DNA of 64,000 nt from Amycolatopsis lurida (GTDB taxonomy: Bacteria; Actinomycetota; Actinomycetes; Mycobacteriales; Pseudonocardiaceae), in contig NZ_FNTA01000004.1 of assembly GCF_900105055.1 (NCBI RefSeq), positions 4,743,501-4,807,500 of the forward strand, read 5' to 3'. Numbering within the stretch: the first letter of the stretch is position 1; each line of letters begins with the position of its first letter. This document shows, in pieces, positions 16,852 to 24,749 of this stretch. Under the pieces are notes generated by a model that was not told where the DNA came from, did not search any database, and saw only the letters and a program-made list of their open reading frames with translations. Made by a program: the position numbers and the translations under genes.

Positions 16852-17856
16852 TCAGGGGTTCAACCCGGCGAGTGTGGTGAACTCCCTCCGGAAGGTGTGG
16901 AATTTCCCTTCCAGATCGAGGAAGTTCTCTTCGGACAGGGGAGAGCCGGTGATCTTTTCGTACAGGGCGAGGAAATCCGCCCTCGTCGTCGTGGTCGAAA
17001 TGCGGAAGTGCCGTCCGGAACGGGATTGGGACACACGCAGGAACTCGGAGCGTTCCTTGTTGTACAGGAACGAACCTTCGCTGAACCGCAGCGTGCGCGG
17101 ATACAACGTGGTCGCGCCGCGGATGTCGCTGTACAAGGTCACCCAAACGCTCTCGTCGAACACTTCGAGCCGGTCCAGTGGCGGATCGGCGACGACGGTG
17201 ATGTCCACCAGCGAGCACCGGCTGCGCGCCAGGAACAATCCCACGAGACCGATGCTGATCTCGTCGTTGAGCCGCTTCCGGATCGTCTCGTAGTCCATCC
17301 CCGCTTCTTCGCTGCGCAACAGGTAGCGCGCCCTGCCGGCGATCGCTCCCTCGTCGCGGGGGTCGGCGATGACCACGCGAAGCTCCCTTTCGGTGCGGGA
17401 CAACAGCAAGCGAGCCGCCGCGTGCCTGCCGGAGAACCCGCGGAAGAAGTAGTGCCTGGTCATGTCGAGGTCTTCGGTCATGACCCGGTTGAACAGCGGA
17501 TCCGGATCGGTGGTCGCCTCGAAGACGTGGGTGGGGAAGAATTCCTTGTTGAGCGAACGATATTCGGCGCTGAGCGCTTCCAGCGCCCGGCGGCTTTCCT
17601 CGATCACCGGGGTCACCATCGCGCGCTGTGACGCGGTGGCGGTGATCAGGGTCTGGCCGAAGCCGACCACCGCGGAGATCAGGGTGCCGGTGCCCAGTGA
17701 AGTGAGCAGCGTCTTGCCGGCGCCGGGATCCATCATGCTGGAGATCCACAGGCTGAAGCCCGCGACGACGACCAGTACGGTGAGCAGCAGACTCGTCCTG
17801 GTCCAGAAGATCTCTTGCAACGGGGTACGGCGGAGCCGATCGGCTTCCGCGGGCAC
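16852..17856 (-). CDS. Two-helix membrane protein with large cytoplasmic domain, unknown family
   Basis: I do not recognise this 334-residue protein. The start is placed at GTG 17856, eight bases after AAGGAGG. An in-frame ATG at 17880 is possible but has no such site. Two hydrophobic segments near the N terminus (SLLLTVLVVVAGFSLWISSM and a Gly-rich segment with TGTLISAVVGFGQTLIT) form a hairpin, followed by about 240 soluble residues. These contain FFPTHVFEATTDPDPLFNRVMTED, a region of mixed alpha/beta type (ERELRVVIADPRDEG) and a stretch rich in aromatic residues. It leads the operon with the cupin-like and HD genes, which hints at a membrane sensor or effector working with a nucleotide hydrolase. 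Confidence 0.55.
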   Translation of the reverse strand: MPAEADRLRRTPLQEIFWTRTSLLLTVLVVVAGFSLWISSMMDPGAGKTLLTSLGTGTLISAVVGFGQTLITATASQRAMVTPVIEESRRALEALSAEYRSLNKEFFPTHVFEATTDPDPLFNRVMTEDLDMTRHYFFRGFSGRHAAARLLLSRTERELRVVIADPRDEGAIAGRARYLLRSEEAGMDYETIRKRLNDEISIGLVGLFLARSRCSLVDITVVADPPLDRLEVFDESVWVTLYSDIRGATTLYPRTLRFSEGSFLYNKERSEFLRVSQSRSGRHFRISTTTTRADFLALYEKITGSPLSEENFLDLEGKFHTFRREFTTLAGLNP

Positions 17857-18047
17857 GAAGGTCACCTCCTTGATCAGCACTCGAACGGACGAACGCAGTG
17901 CGTATCTGTTTGAGTGCGGGGAGTTACTCTACGCGCATCGTGACAATGTCGAAATAAGAAATTCGGGGGAAAGCTACCAACAACGAATGTGACGCACCGC
18001 GATGCCGGTTTCGCATCGGAGGTTTCGCCGGATCGCGGAAAAACCAC

Positions 18048-18653
18048 TCACGGAGCGTGCGGAAGGATTCCTTCGTACCACGCGGGTCCGGGCTTCGCCG
18101 ACGACAAGGTTTCGACGACCGCCGAAGACGGTGCGGCGTACACCGTGGGGAAGTCGATCTCGCCCTTGCTCGGGTCCAGGGGCCACGCGAGCCGCTCCTC
18201 TTCCGGCAGGCTCGCTTGTATTAAAGGAAAGCGCGCGTCCGCACCGTTTTTGTTGCCTCTGGGGTCGAGCCGGATCCACCGGTCCAGGCCGGCGAGGTAC
18301 ACGCCGTTGAGCCCGTGCAGAACGCCGATCCGCTGGTAACAGAACCCGGCCGGGATGCCTTGGCTGCGAAGCAAAGCGGCCAGCAGGTGGGCCTTCGCGT
18401 AGCAGAGCCCGACTCCCTCGCGCAGAACCTCGGAGGCCATAAGAGTGACCCGGGGATCGGCGGCGTCCACCGTATGGTCGATCTCGTCGCGCACGAAGTG
18501 AAACATCGAACGAATCACGTCGACTTCGGTGCCACCGGTCGGTGACAGTCCGTCAGCCGTTTCGCGGATCAGGGGGTGATCGTGATCGACGATCGCGTCG
18601 GCGGCGAGATAATCTTCGAGCCGCTCGGATTCGATCTTCAGTGCGGTTTTCAC
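18048..18653 (-). CDS. Transglutaminase-like cysteine protease-fold protein
   Basis: A 201-residue protein with the transglutaminase-like core. Cys84 lies in EGVGLCYAKAHLLAALLRSQGIPAG, His113 in GVLHGLNGVYLAG and Asp130 in RWIRLDPRGN, giving the Cys-His-Asp triad in the expected order. Bacterial members usually act as proteases, peptidases or amidases rather than cross-linkers. No signal peptide is present, so it is cytoplasmic. The GTG start overlaps the TetR stop by GTGA, so it is in the regulator's operon and autoregulated with it. Confidence 0.82.
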   Translation of the reverse strand: MKTALKIESERLEDYLAADAIVDHDHPLIRETADGLSPTGGTEVDVIRSMFHFVRDEIDHTVDAADPRVTLMASEVLREGVGLCYAKAHLLAALLRSQGIPAGFCYQRIGVLHGLNGVYLAGLDRWIRLDPRGNKNGADARFPLIQASLPEEERLAWPLDPSKGEIDFPTVYAAPSSAVVETLSSAKPGPAWYEGILPHAP

Positions 18654-19210
18654 GCGGCACCATCCAATACCGTGTCGACGACCTCTTCGAGAAAATTCGG
18701 ACCGGCTTCGTCCCCGCGCAACAGCAGCCGGAACCAGATCGATCCCGCGAGCAGATCCATCACCAGAACCGGATCGACGCCGCCGCGCAGCTCGCCTCTC
18801 GCGGTGGCGCGTTCGAAGATCGGCTCTTCGCGTGCCATGCGGTCGGCGAAGAAACTTCTCGCCACGTCACCGAGTTCGGGGCGCCGGGGGCCCGCGGTCA
18901 AGGTCGCCGTGACGACCGGTGCGGTGCGGTCCGAGGTCAGCAGCCGGTGGATTTGCGTTGCCACGGCGAGAAGATCGCCACGCAGGCTGCCGGTGTCGGG
19001 GAGGTCGACGGCGAACAGATCGGAATCGCGCAGCGCGGCGGCCAGAAGCGCGTCCTTCGACGGCCACCATCGGTACAGCGTCGTCTTGTTGACGCCGGAC
19101 CGGGCGGCGACGGCCTCGATGGCGAGCTTGTCGTAGCCGTGCTCGGCCAGAAGTTCGAGGGTGGCGGCGAAGATCGCCTCGGCCTTGCGCGGGCCGTTCC
19201 GGGTGCTCAC
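18650..19210 (-). CDS. TetR-family transcriptional regulator
   Basis: A 186-residue TetR protein. The start at GTG 19210 gives MSTRNGPRKAEAIFAATLEL. The helix-turn-helix is AAIEAV-type: IEAVAARSGVNKTTLYRWWPSKDALL near residues 32-58. The C-terminal ligand domain is typical in length. Two copies of an 18-base palindrome lie in the gap to the divergent hydrolase gene, so it probably represses both the hydrolase and its own operon with the transglutaminase-like gene. Confidence 0.85.
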   Translation of the reverse strand: MSTRNGPRKAEAIFAATLELLAEHGYDKLAIEAVAARSGVNKTTLYRWWPSKDALLAAALRDSDLFAVDLPDTGSLRGDLLAVATQIHRLLTSDRTAPVVTATLTAGPRRPELGDVARSFFADRMAREEPIFERATARGELRGGVDPVLVMDLLAGSIWFRLLLRGDEAGPNFLEEVVDTVLDGAA

Positions 19211-19222
19211 CGGGCAACAATA

Positions 19223-19240
19223 CAACGCACCGTTGCGTTG
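19223..19240. promoter_or_regulatory. Candidate TetR operator 1 (18-bp palindrome)
   Basis: CAACGCA-CCGT-TGCGTTG is an inverted repeat with seven-base arms. It is the exact reverse complement of the site at 19263-19280. It sits 13 bases before the TetR start, the usual place for an autorepressor site. Confidence 0.7.
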
Positions 19241-19262
19241 TGTGGCGGGCAGGCGTACGTTG

Positions 19263-19280
19263 CAACGCAACGGTGCGTTG
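19263..19280. promoter_or_regulatory. Candidate TetR operator 2 (18-bp palindrome)
   Basis: CAACGCA-ACGG-TGCGTTG is the mirror copy of the site at 19223-19240, with centres 40 bases apart. It lies 18 bases before the divergent alpha/beta-hydrolase start and next to its ribosome binding site. Confidence 0.7.
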
Positions 19281-19297
19281 CTTTCAGGAGGTACTCC

Positions 19298-20017
19298 ATG
19301 GTCCCCCTCGTTTTCGTCCACGGCATCCGGCTCAGTCGCGCCGCCTGGACCGAGCAGCTGGAACGCTCGGCGCATCCCGCGAAAGCGGTCGACCTGCCGG
19401 GACACGGCACGCGGCGAGGCGAGCGGTTCACCCTGGCAGCCGCGGCGGACGCGGTCGCCGATGCCGCCGAGGAGCCCGCTCTGGTCGTCGGGCATTCCCT
19501 CGGTGGTTACGTCGCCATCGCCGCGGCCGCGCGGTATCCGGAGCGCGTGGCAGGCCTCGTCGTCGCGGGTTCGACTTACCTGCCCGGCAGAACGCTGGAG
19601 ACACCGTTCCGCGTAGCGCACCGCTTGCTCATGCGGCTCCCGGACCGGGGTGAAGGTCTCAGCCGACGGCAGTTCCGAAGTGCCCTGCCACCGAAACTCG
19701 CCGAAGAGGTGATCGGCGGCGGCATCGCGACCGAGGTCATCCCGGACGTCGCCAAGGCCTTCGCGGACTTCGACGTGCTGGCGGAACTCGCGGCCTATCC
19801 GGGCCCCGCCTGGATCGTCAACGGGTCATGCGATCACTTCCGTCGCCACGAACGCCGCTTTCTCGACGCCTGCGCCGACGGGCGCCTCGTCACCGTGCCG
19901 AAAGCCGGGCACTACCTGCCGATGGTGCGGGGCAAGGAGTTCGCTCAGCTTGTACTCGACGCGGCACGCAGCCTGTCGATCTCCGCGGTCAGCTCTGAAC
20001 GCAGCGAGTCGTGCTGA
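19298..20017 (+). CDS. Alpha/beta-hydrolase
   Basis: A 239-residue alpha/beta-hydrolase starting at ATG 19298 behind AGGAGG. FVHGIRLSRAAW forms the oxyanion loop. LVVGHSLGGYVAI contains the nucleophile Ser in G-x-S-x-G. SCDHFRRHE supplies the Asp region and KAGHYLPM the catalytic His. It resembles esterases and lactone hydrolases of secondary metabolism or detoxification. Control by the divergent TetR suggests induction by its substrate. The last 73 bases overlap the convergent HIT-like gene. Confidence 0.82.
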   Translation: MVPLVFVHGIRLSRAAWTEQLERSAHPAKAVDLPGHGTRRGERFTLAAAADAVADAAEEPALVVGHSLGGYVAIAAAARYPERVAGLVVAGSTYLPGRTLETPFRVAHRLLMRLPDRGEGLSRRQFRSALPPKLAEEVIGGGIATEVIPDVAKAFADFDVLAELAAYPGPAWIVNGSCDHFRRHERRFLDACADGRLVTVPKAGHYLPMVRGKEFAQLVLDAARSLSISAVSSERSESC

Positions 20018-20424
20018 GGTCCGAGCGAAGCGGCCCAGTTCTCCACTGGATACAGCCAGACCGGCCGTCCGACCACGTCGGCCGGTTCCCAGTCGTACCG
20101 CGGCCAAACATGGGCGTGCAGGAACGGATCCGTATTGCCCAGGATCTCCAGATTCACCCTGCGGAAACCCGGATCCCTACGCGCACAGACGTTTTCGACG
20201 GCTTCGCCGAGCAACTCCATGTCCCCCAGGAACTCCAGCCGCCGCGGCCGCGATAGGTCGGTCAGCCTGCCGGCGCGGGGAGAATCGGTCAGCAGAACGC
20301 AGTAACCAGGAAGGAACTGCGTATCGCCGATCACCGCGAAGCCCGCGTCCAGCCGCCGCAGCACCGTCGGGTTCTCCCCGCGCAGCGCCGAACCGATCCG
20401 ATCCCGCTTCCAGTCGTCGGTCAT
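19945..20424 (-). CDS. HIT-family-like protein
   Basis: A 159-residue protein with a HIT-like histidine motif in DPFLHAHVWPRYDWEP near residues 100-115. Compared with the usual H-x-H-x-H, the first His is Phe, while the central nucleophile and last His are kept. HIT proteins hydrolyse nucleotide phosphoramidates or dinucleoside polyphosphates. The N-terminal part (FAVIGDTQFLPGYCVLLTDSP) also fits the fold. It starts nine bases after the 117-residue hypothetical and ends inside the convergent hydrolase gene. Confidence 0.7.
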   Translation of the reverse strand: MTDDWKRDRIGSALRGENPTVLRRLDAGFAVIGDTQFLPGYCVLLTDSPRAGRLTDLSRPRRLEFLGDMELLGEAVENVCARRDPGFRRVNLEILGNTDPFLHAHVWPRYDWEPADVVGRPVWLYPVENWAASLGPQHDSLRSELTAEIDRLRAASSTS

Positions 20425-20433
20425 GCGGCGAAG

Positions 20434-20787
20434 CTAGCCGACCGGGAAGATCGAACCACCCTTGCCGGTGAACTGGGTGGTCAGCCGGACGGGCTCCTGA
20501 TGCGGAGCCAGGACGATCGAGGCGAACGGCGTCGCGGCGGCCTGTGACCCGTAATTGGTGTGCAGGTGTGCGCTGACGTGGACGTTCCGGTCGGCGGGGA
20601 TCTCGAAGGTGACCGCCCCCCAGGAGACCACGAACTGCCTGCCGTCGATGCTCACGAAGGGCGCGTACGGCACCATGGACGACGGGAACGGGCGTATCTC
20701 GATGGTGAGCAGCCGCCGCGGACCGTCGTGGTTGTCGACGTACGGGATCACGCCGGGCAGCTTGGCCAGATCGGTCGGTTCGGTCAT
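20434..20787 (-). CDS. Hypothetical protein, 117 residues
   Basis: This protein is not recognised. It is rich in beta-type sequence (VTFEIPADRNVHVSAHLHTNYGSQAAATPFASIVLAP), has no signal peptide or membrane segment, and ends in GKGGSIFPVG. It may be a small beta-sandwich. It lies 13 bases after the MBOAT gene and nine before the HIT-like gene, so it is very probably co-transcribed with both. The coding assignment rests on tight packing and codon pattern. Confidence 0.7.
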   Translation of the reverse strand: MTEPTDLAKLPGVIPYVDNHDGPRRLLTIEIRPFPSSMVPYAPFVSIDGRQFVVSWGAVTFEIPADRNVHVSAHLHTNYGSQAAATPFASIVLAPHQEPVRLTTQFTGKGGSIFPVG

Positions 20788-20800
20788 CTTCCGGGCTCCC

Positions 20801-22234
20801 TCAGAACTGGTAGTAGAGGAACGGGCTGAACGTCCCGGTCGCGATCAGGATGGCCGCGTACACCAGCCCGACGGTCATCACACCGATCCGCAGCGCCGTG
20901 GCGGCGCGGCTCCGCGAGGACTCCAGCAGCGGCCCGGTCACCGGATGCGCGGGCAGGAACACTATCGCCAGCGCGCACAGCAGGATGACCAGCCGCTGGT
21001 TGGTCACCGCGCTCTCGACGACGTCGGTGAGGCCCGTGAAGTCCGGCAGCACCATGTGCCCGATCATGCCGAGCGCGTGCGGCAGATCCTTGGCGCGGAA
21101 GAACACCCAGCCGAAGACCACGAGAACGAGTGTCAGCGCGCGGCGGCCGATGCGGGCGGCCTGCGACTCGGGGGTGACGTCGTAGCCGAAAGCGCGTTCC
21201 ACGATCAGGATCGCGCCGTGATACATGCCCCAGATCAGGAACGTCCACTGCGCGCCGTGCCAGAACCCGGTCAGCACGAACACGATGCAGAGGTTCCGGT
21301 AGGTGCGCCCGGCGCCGGCGCGGTTGCCGCCCAGCGGGATGTAGACGTAGTCGCGGAACCAGCGCGACAGCGACATGTGCCACCGCCGCCAGAACTCGGT
21401 GATCGTCACCGACGAGTACGGTCTCGCGAAGTTCTCCGGGAGCCGGAAGCCGAGCATGCGGCCGAGCCCGATCGCCATGTCGGAGTATCCGGAGAAGTCG
21501 AAGAACAGCTGAAGCGTGTACCCGATCGCGCCGAGCCAGGCGATCGCGAAGGTCATCTGGTCCGGTGGCGTGTTGAAGCAGGCGTCCACCATCGGGCTGA
21601 GCGAGTCCGCGATGATCGTCTTCTTGCACAGCCCGAGCGCGAACCGAGGGAAACCGGCGGCGATGTCGTCGAGGCGGTGGGACCGTTGCTGCGGCAGCTG
21701 GTCGGCGATCTCCCGGAACCGCACGATCGGCCCGGCCACCAGCTGGGGGAACATCGCGATGTACGCGGCGAACGACACCGGGTTGCGCAGCGCGCGGCGT
21801 TCACCGCGGTAGATGTCCACCACGTAGGAGATGTGGTGGAACGTGTAGAACGAGATGCCGATCGGGATGACCAGGTCGGCCACCGGGAAATCGCCGCCGA
21901 ACCAGTGCGTCACGGCCGCGATCTGCTGCGTCGCGAACCCGGCGTACTTCCAGATCAGCAGCATGCCGACGTTGAGGCCGATGACGCCGAGCAGCAGCCG
22001 CTTGCGCCGCTTGTTCTGCAGGTCCCAAGCGTTCGGCTCCAGCGCGGGCCCGGCCAGGAAGTTGACCACCATGCAGCCGAGCAGGACCAGCGTGTACGGC
22101 CCCGCGCCGGTGGCGTAGAAGATCAGGCTGCCGACCGCGACGATGCCGTTCCGCCAGCTGCGCGGGCACACCAGAACAGCGAGCAGGACCGCCGGCATGA
22201 AGTACCACAGGAACAGCGGTGAAATGAACGACAT
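20801..22234 (-). CDS. MBOAT-family membrane-bound O-acyltransferase
   Basis: A 477-residue multi-spanning protein of the AlgI/DltB branch. It has about ten hydrophobic segments, PIGISFYTFHHISYVVDIYRG, and the signature RRWHMSLSRWFRDYVYIPLGGNRAG. FVLTGFWHGAQWTFLIWGMYHG carries the catalytic His. Such enzymes transfer acyl groups, often acetyl, to extracellular polysaccharides or cell-wall polymers at the membrane. It heads an operon with a small hypothetical and a HIT-like protein. No partner acetylesterase of the AlgJ type is seen nearby. The acceptor is unknown. Confidence 0.9.
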   Translation of the reverse strand: MSFISPLFLWYFMPAVLLAVLVCPRSWRNGIVAVGSLIFYATGAGPYTLVLLGCMVVNFLAGPALEPNAWDLQNKRRKRLLLGVIGLNVGMLLIWKYAGFATQQIAAVTHWFGGDFPVADLVIPIGISFYTFHHISYVVDIYRGERRALRNPVSFAAYIAMFPQLVAGPIVRFREIADQLPQQRSHRLDDIAAGFPRFALGLCKKTIIADSLSPMVDACFNTPPDQMTFAIAWLGAIGYTLQLFFDFSGYSDMAIGLGRMLGFRLPENFARPYSSVTITEFWRRWHMSLSRWFRDYVYIPLGGNRAGAGRTYRNLCIVFVLTGFWHGAQWTFLIWGMYHGAILIVERAFGYDVTPESQAARIGRRALTLVLVVFGWVFFRAKDLPHALGMIGHMVLPDFTGLTDVVESAVTNQRLVILLCALAIVFLPAHPVTGPLLESSRSRAATALRIGVMTVGLVYAAILIATGTFSPFLYYQF

Positions 22235-22319
22235 CGGTGCGGGGTCCCCCAGGGCGGTTACGCATTATCCGCTGGTGACCTTAGCCTGAGGTTCCCGCAC
22301 CGTGTGGCGAAGTGCGGGG

Positions 22320-23276
22320 TCAGACACGTCCCGCGAGCCGTCGGCGGCGAGCCACCTCGGCCAGCAGCACCCCGGCCGCGACCGAAGCGTTGAGCGATTC
22401 GACGCCCGCCGCCATCGGGATCGACACGGTCGCGTCGCAGGTCTCGCGCACCAGCCGGGACAGCCCGCGGCCTTCCGAGCCGAGCACGATGACCAGCGGA
22501 TCCGCCGCGAGGTCGAGTTCGTCGATGTCCACCGAGCCGTCCGCGTCGAGGCCGACGACCATCAGGCCGTCGTCCTTCCACGCCTTCAGCTGACGGGTCA
22601 GGTTGGTCGCGACGGCGATCGGCAGCTTGGCCGCGGTACCGGCGGAGGTCCGCCACGCGACCGCGGTCATGCCCGCGCTGCGCCGCTCCGGCAGGAGGAC
22701 CCCCTGCGCGCCGAACGCGGCGGCCGAGCGGATCACCGCGCCGAGGTTGCGCGGGTCCGTGACGCCGTCGAGCGCGACGAACAGCGGGGTCTGCCCCGAG
22801 TCCTTCGCCACGGCCATCAGGTCACGCGGATCGGCGTAGACGAACGGCGGGACCTGCAGGCCGAGGCCCTGGTGCATGGCCCGGTTGGTCTTGCGGTCCA
22901 GTTCCTCGCGCGGGATCTCCAGGATCGAGATGCCCTTGTCGCCGGCGAGCCGGACGGCCTCGTTCACGCGGTCGTCGATCTCGATGTTGATCGCGACGTA
23001 CAGCGCGGTGGCGGGCACGTCGGCGCGCAGCGCCTCGACCACCGGGTTGCGCCCGGCGATCAGTTCCGGCTTGTCGGCCTTCTTCTGCCGCGCCTGGTCC
23101 TTGCGGTCACGCGCGTTGGCCATCCGGTACGCCTTGTGGCCGGGCCGGTCCTCGGCCTTGGGCGTCGGGCCCTTGCCTTCGAGGCCCTTCCGGCGCTGGC
23201 CGCCGGAGCCGACGACCTGACCCTTCTTCGTGCCGGGCTTGCGAATAGCGCCCTGGCGCCGGGAGTTGCCTGCCAT
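22320..23276 (-). CDS. rlmB: 23S rRNA (guanosine-2'-O-)-methyltransferase RlmB/TrmH-type
   Basis: A 318-residue SpoU/TrmH methyltransferase. A basic, Gly-rich leader (MAGNSRRQGAIRKPGTKKGQ) precedes the substrate-binding domain starting at LIAGRNPVVEALRA. The SPOUT domain has ALDGVTDPRNLGAVIRSAAAFG, IVLGSEGRGLSRLVRETCD and VESLNASVAAGVLLAE, the three motifs of the knot. It probably methylates G2251 of 23S rRNA. It follows cysS in the same direction with a 35-base gap, an arrangement conserved in actinobacteria. Confidence 0.92.
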   Translation of the reverse strand: MAGNSRRQGAIRKPGTKKGQVVGSGGQRRKGLEGKGPTPKAEDRPGHKAYRMANARDRKDQARQKKADKPELIAGRNPVVEALRADVPATALYVAINIEIDDRVNEAVRLAGDKGISILEIPREELDRKTNRAMHQGLGLQVPPFVYADPRDLMAVAKDSGQTPLFVALDGVTDPRNLGAVIRSAAAFGAQGVLLPERRSAGMTAVAWRTSAGTAAKLPIAVATNLTRQLKAWKDDGLMVVGLDADGSVDIDELDLAADPLVIVLGSEGRGLSRLVRETCDATVSIPMAAGVESLNASVAAGVLLAEVARRRRLAGRV

Positions 23277-23311
23277 CAGTGAGAATCCTTGAGCTAGAAA
23301 CCGAGTAAGTG

Positions 23312-24703
23312 TCAGACGTCCTTGACGGTCCACTGTGGACCGTTCGGGGTGTCCTCCACCACGATGCCCGCCTGCTGGAGGCGGTCACGCGCGGCGTCCG
23401 CACGGGCGAAGTCCTTCTCGGCGCGGGCCTGCTGCCGTTCGGTGAGCAGCCCTTCCACGAGTTCGGACAGCGCCTGCCGGGTGGGCGTCTCATTGCCGCC
23501 CGCCTCGGACCAGCGCGCGGAGAGCGGGTCGAGGCCGAGCACGTCGGTCATCGCGCGCACGGCGGCGGCGATTTCGAGTGCCTTGGAATTGTCGGCCGTG
23601 TCGAGGGCGGCGTTACCATCGCGGACGGTGTTGTGCAGCACTGCGAAGGCCTGCGGAGTGGCCAGGTCGTCGTCGAGCGCGGCGGCGAACCCGTCCGGGA
23701 TCTCGCCGAGGTGGACCGCGCCGGCGATGCCCGCCGTGCGGCGGAGGAACTGCTCGATCCGCCGGTAGCCCTGCGCGGCTTCGGCGAGCGCTCCGTCGGA
23801 GTACTCGATCGTCGACCGGTAGTGCGGCTGGACCAGGTAGTACCGCAGTTCGGGCGCCCGGTAGTCCTTGAGCATCTGCGGGATCGAGACCGTGTTGCCC
23901 AGCGACTTCGACATCTTCTCGCCGGACATGGTCACCCAGGCGTTGTGCAGCCAGAACCGCGCGAACGGGTCGCCCGCCGCGTTCGACTGGGCGCGCTCGT
24001 TCTCGTGGTGCGGGAACACCAGGTCGACGCCGCCGCCGTGGATGTCGAACTCCGCGCCGAGATACGCCGTCGCCATCGCCGAGCATTCGAGGTGCCAGCC
24101 GGGACGGCCGGAACCCCACGGCGTCGGCCACGAGGGCTCGCCCGGCTTCGCGGCCTTCCACAGCGTGAAGTCGCGCGCGTCGCGCTTGCCCTCGCCGAGG
24201 CTCTCACCCTGCTGGACCTCGTCGAGCTTCTGGCCGGAGAGATCGCCGTAGCCGTCGAACGCCTTGACCGAGAAGTACACGTCGCCGCCCGAGGCGTACG
24301 CGTGCCCGCCGTCGATCAGCCGCTGCATCAGCTCGACCATCTGCGTGACATGCCCTGTCGCCCGAGGGGCGATCGAAGGCGGCAAGCAGCCGAGGGCTTC
24401 GTACGCCGACTCGAAGGCGCGCTCGTGCGTGGCCGCCCACTCCCACCAGGGACGATCCGCCGCGGCGGCCTTGGTGAGGATCTTGTCGTCGATGTCGGTG
24501 ACGTTGCGGACCATCAGCACATCGAGTCCACTGTGGACGAGCCAGCGGCGCAGGACGTCGTAGTTCAGCGCGCCGCGGACGTGGCCGATATGGGGAACAC
24601 CCTGCACGGTGGCACCACACACGTACATGGACGCCGTTCCGCTACGGGCGGGATGGAATTCCCGCACGCTCCGGGTCGCCGTGTCATAGAGGTGTAGTGC
24701 CAC
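23312..24703 (-). CDS. cysS: Cysteinyl-tRNA synthetase
   Basis: A 463-residue class I synthetase that charges tRNA-Cys. MYVCGATVQGVPHIGHVRGALNYDV contains a zinc-ligand Cys and the HIGH motif. GWHLECSAMA and GGGVDLVFPHHENERAQS contribute further zinc ligands. SGEKMSKSLGNTV is the KMSKS loop. The start is GTG (MALHLYDTATRSVREF). The related MshC ligase of mycothiol synthesis shares this fold, but the length and the C-terminal anticodon-binding region (to WTVKDV) fit CysS. Synteny with rlmB and ispF/ispD/carD supports the call. Confidence 0.94.
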   Translation of the reverse strand: MALHLYDTATRSVREFHPARSGTASMYVCGATVQGVPHIGHVRGALNYDVLRRWLVHSGLDVLMVRNVTDIDDKILTKAAAADRPWWEWAATHERAFESAYEALGCLPPSIAPRATGHVTQMVELMQRLIDGGHAYASGGDVYFSVKAFDGYGDLSGQKLDEVQQGESLGEGKRDARDFTLWKAAKPGEPSWPTPWGSGRPGWHLECSAMATAYLGAEFDIHGGGVDLVFPHHENERAQSNAAGDPFARFWLHNAWVTMSGEKMSKSLGNTVSIPQMLKDYRAPELRYYLVQPHYRSTIEYSDGALAEAAQGYRRIEQFLRRTAGIAGAVHLGEIPDGFAAALDDDLATPQAFAVLHNTVRDGNAALDTADNSKALEIAAAVRAMTDVLGLDPLSARWSEAGGNETPTRQALSELVEGLLTERQQARAEKDFARADAARDRLQQAGIVVEDTPNGPQWTVKDV

Positions 24704-24749
24704 CCTAAAAGGGTACGGGGTCGGCGTGAGCGGTGTCGCAGTGACCGTA

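Noticed and set aside
16852..17856. Phospholipase D-like effector
   Set aside because: I looked for the HxKxxxxD motif in the soluble domain and found none, so the family stays unassigned.
23312..24703. MshC cysteine ligase instead of CysS
   Set aside because: The length, the C-terminal anticodon-binding part and the synteny with rlmB, ispF and carD fit CysS.
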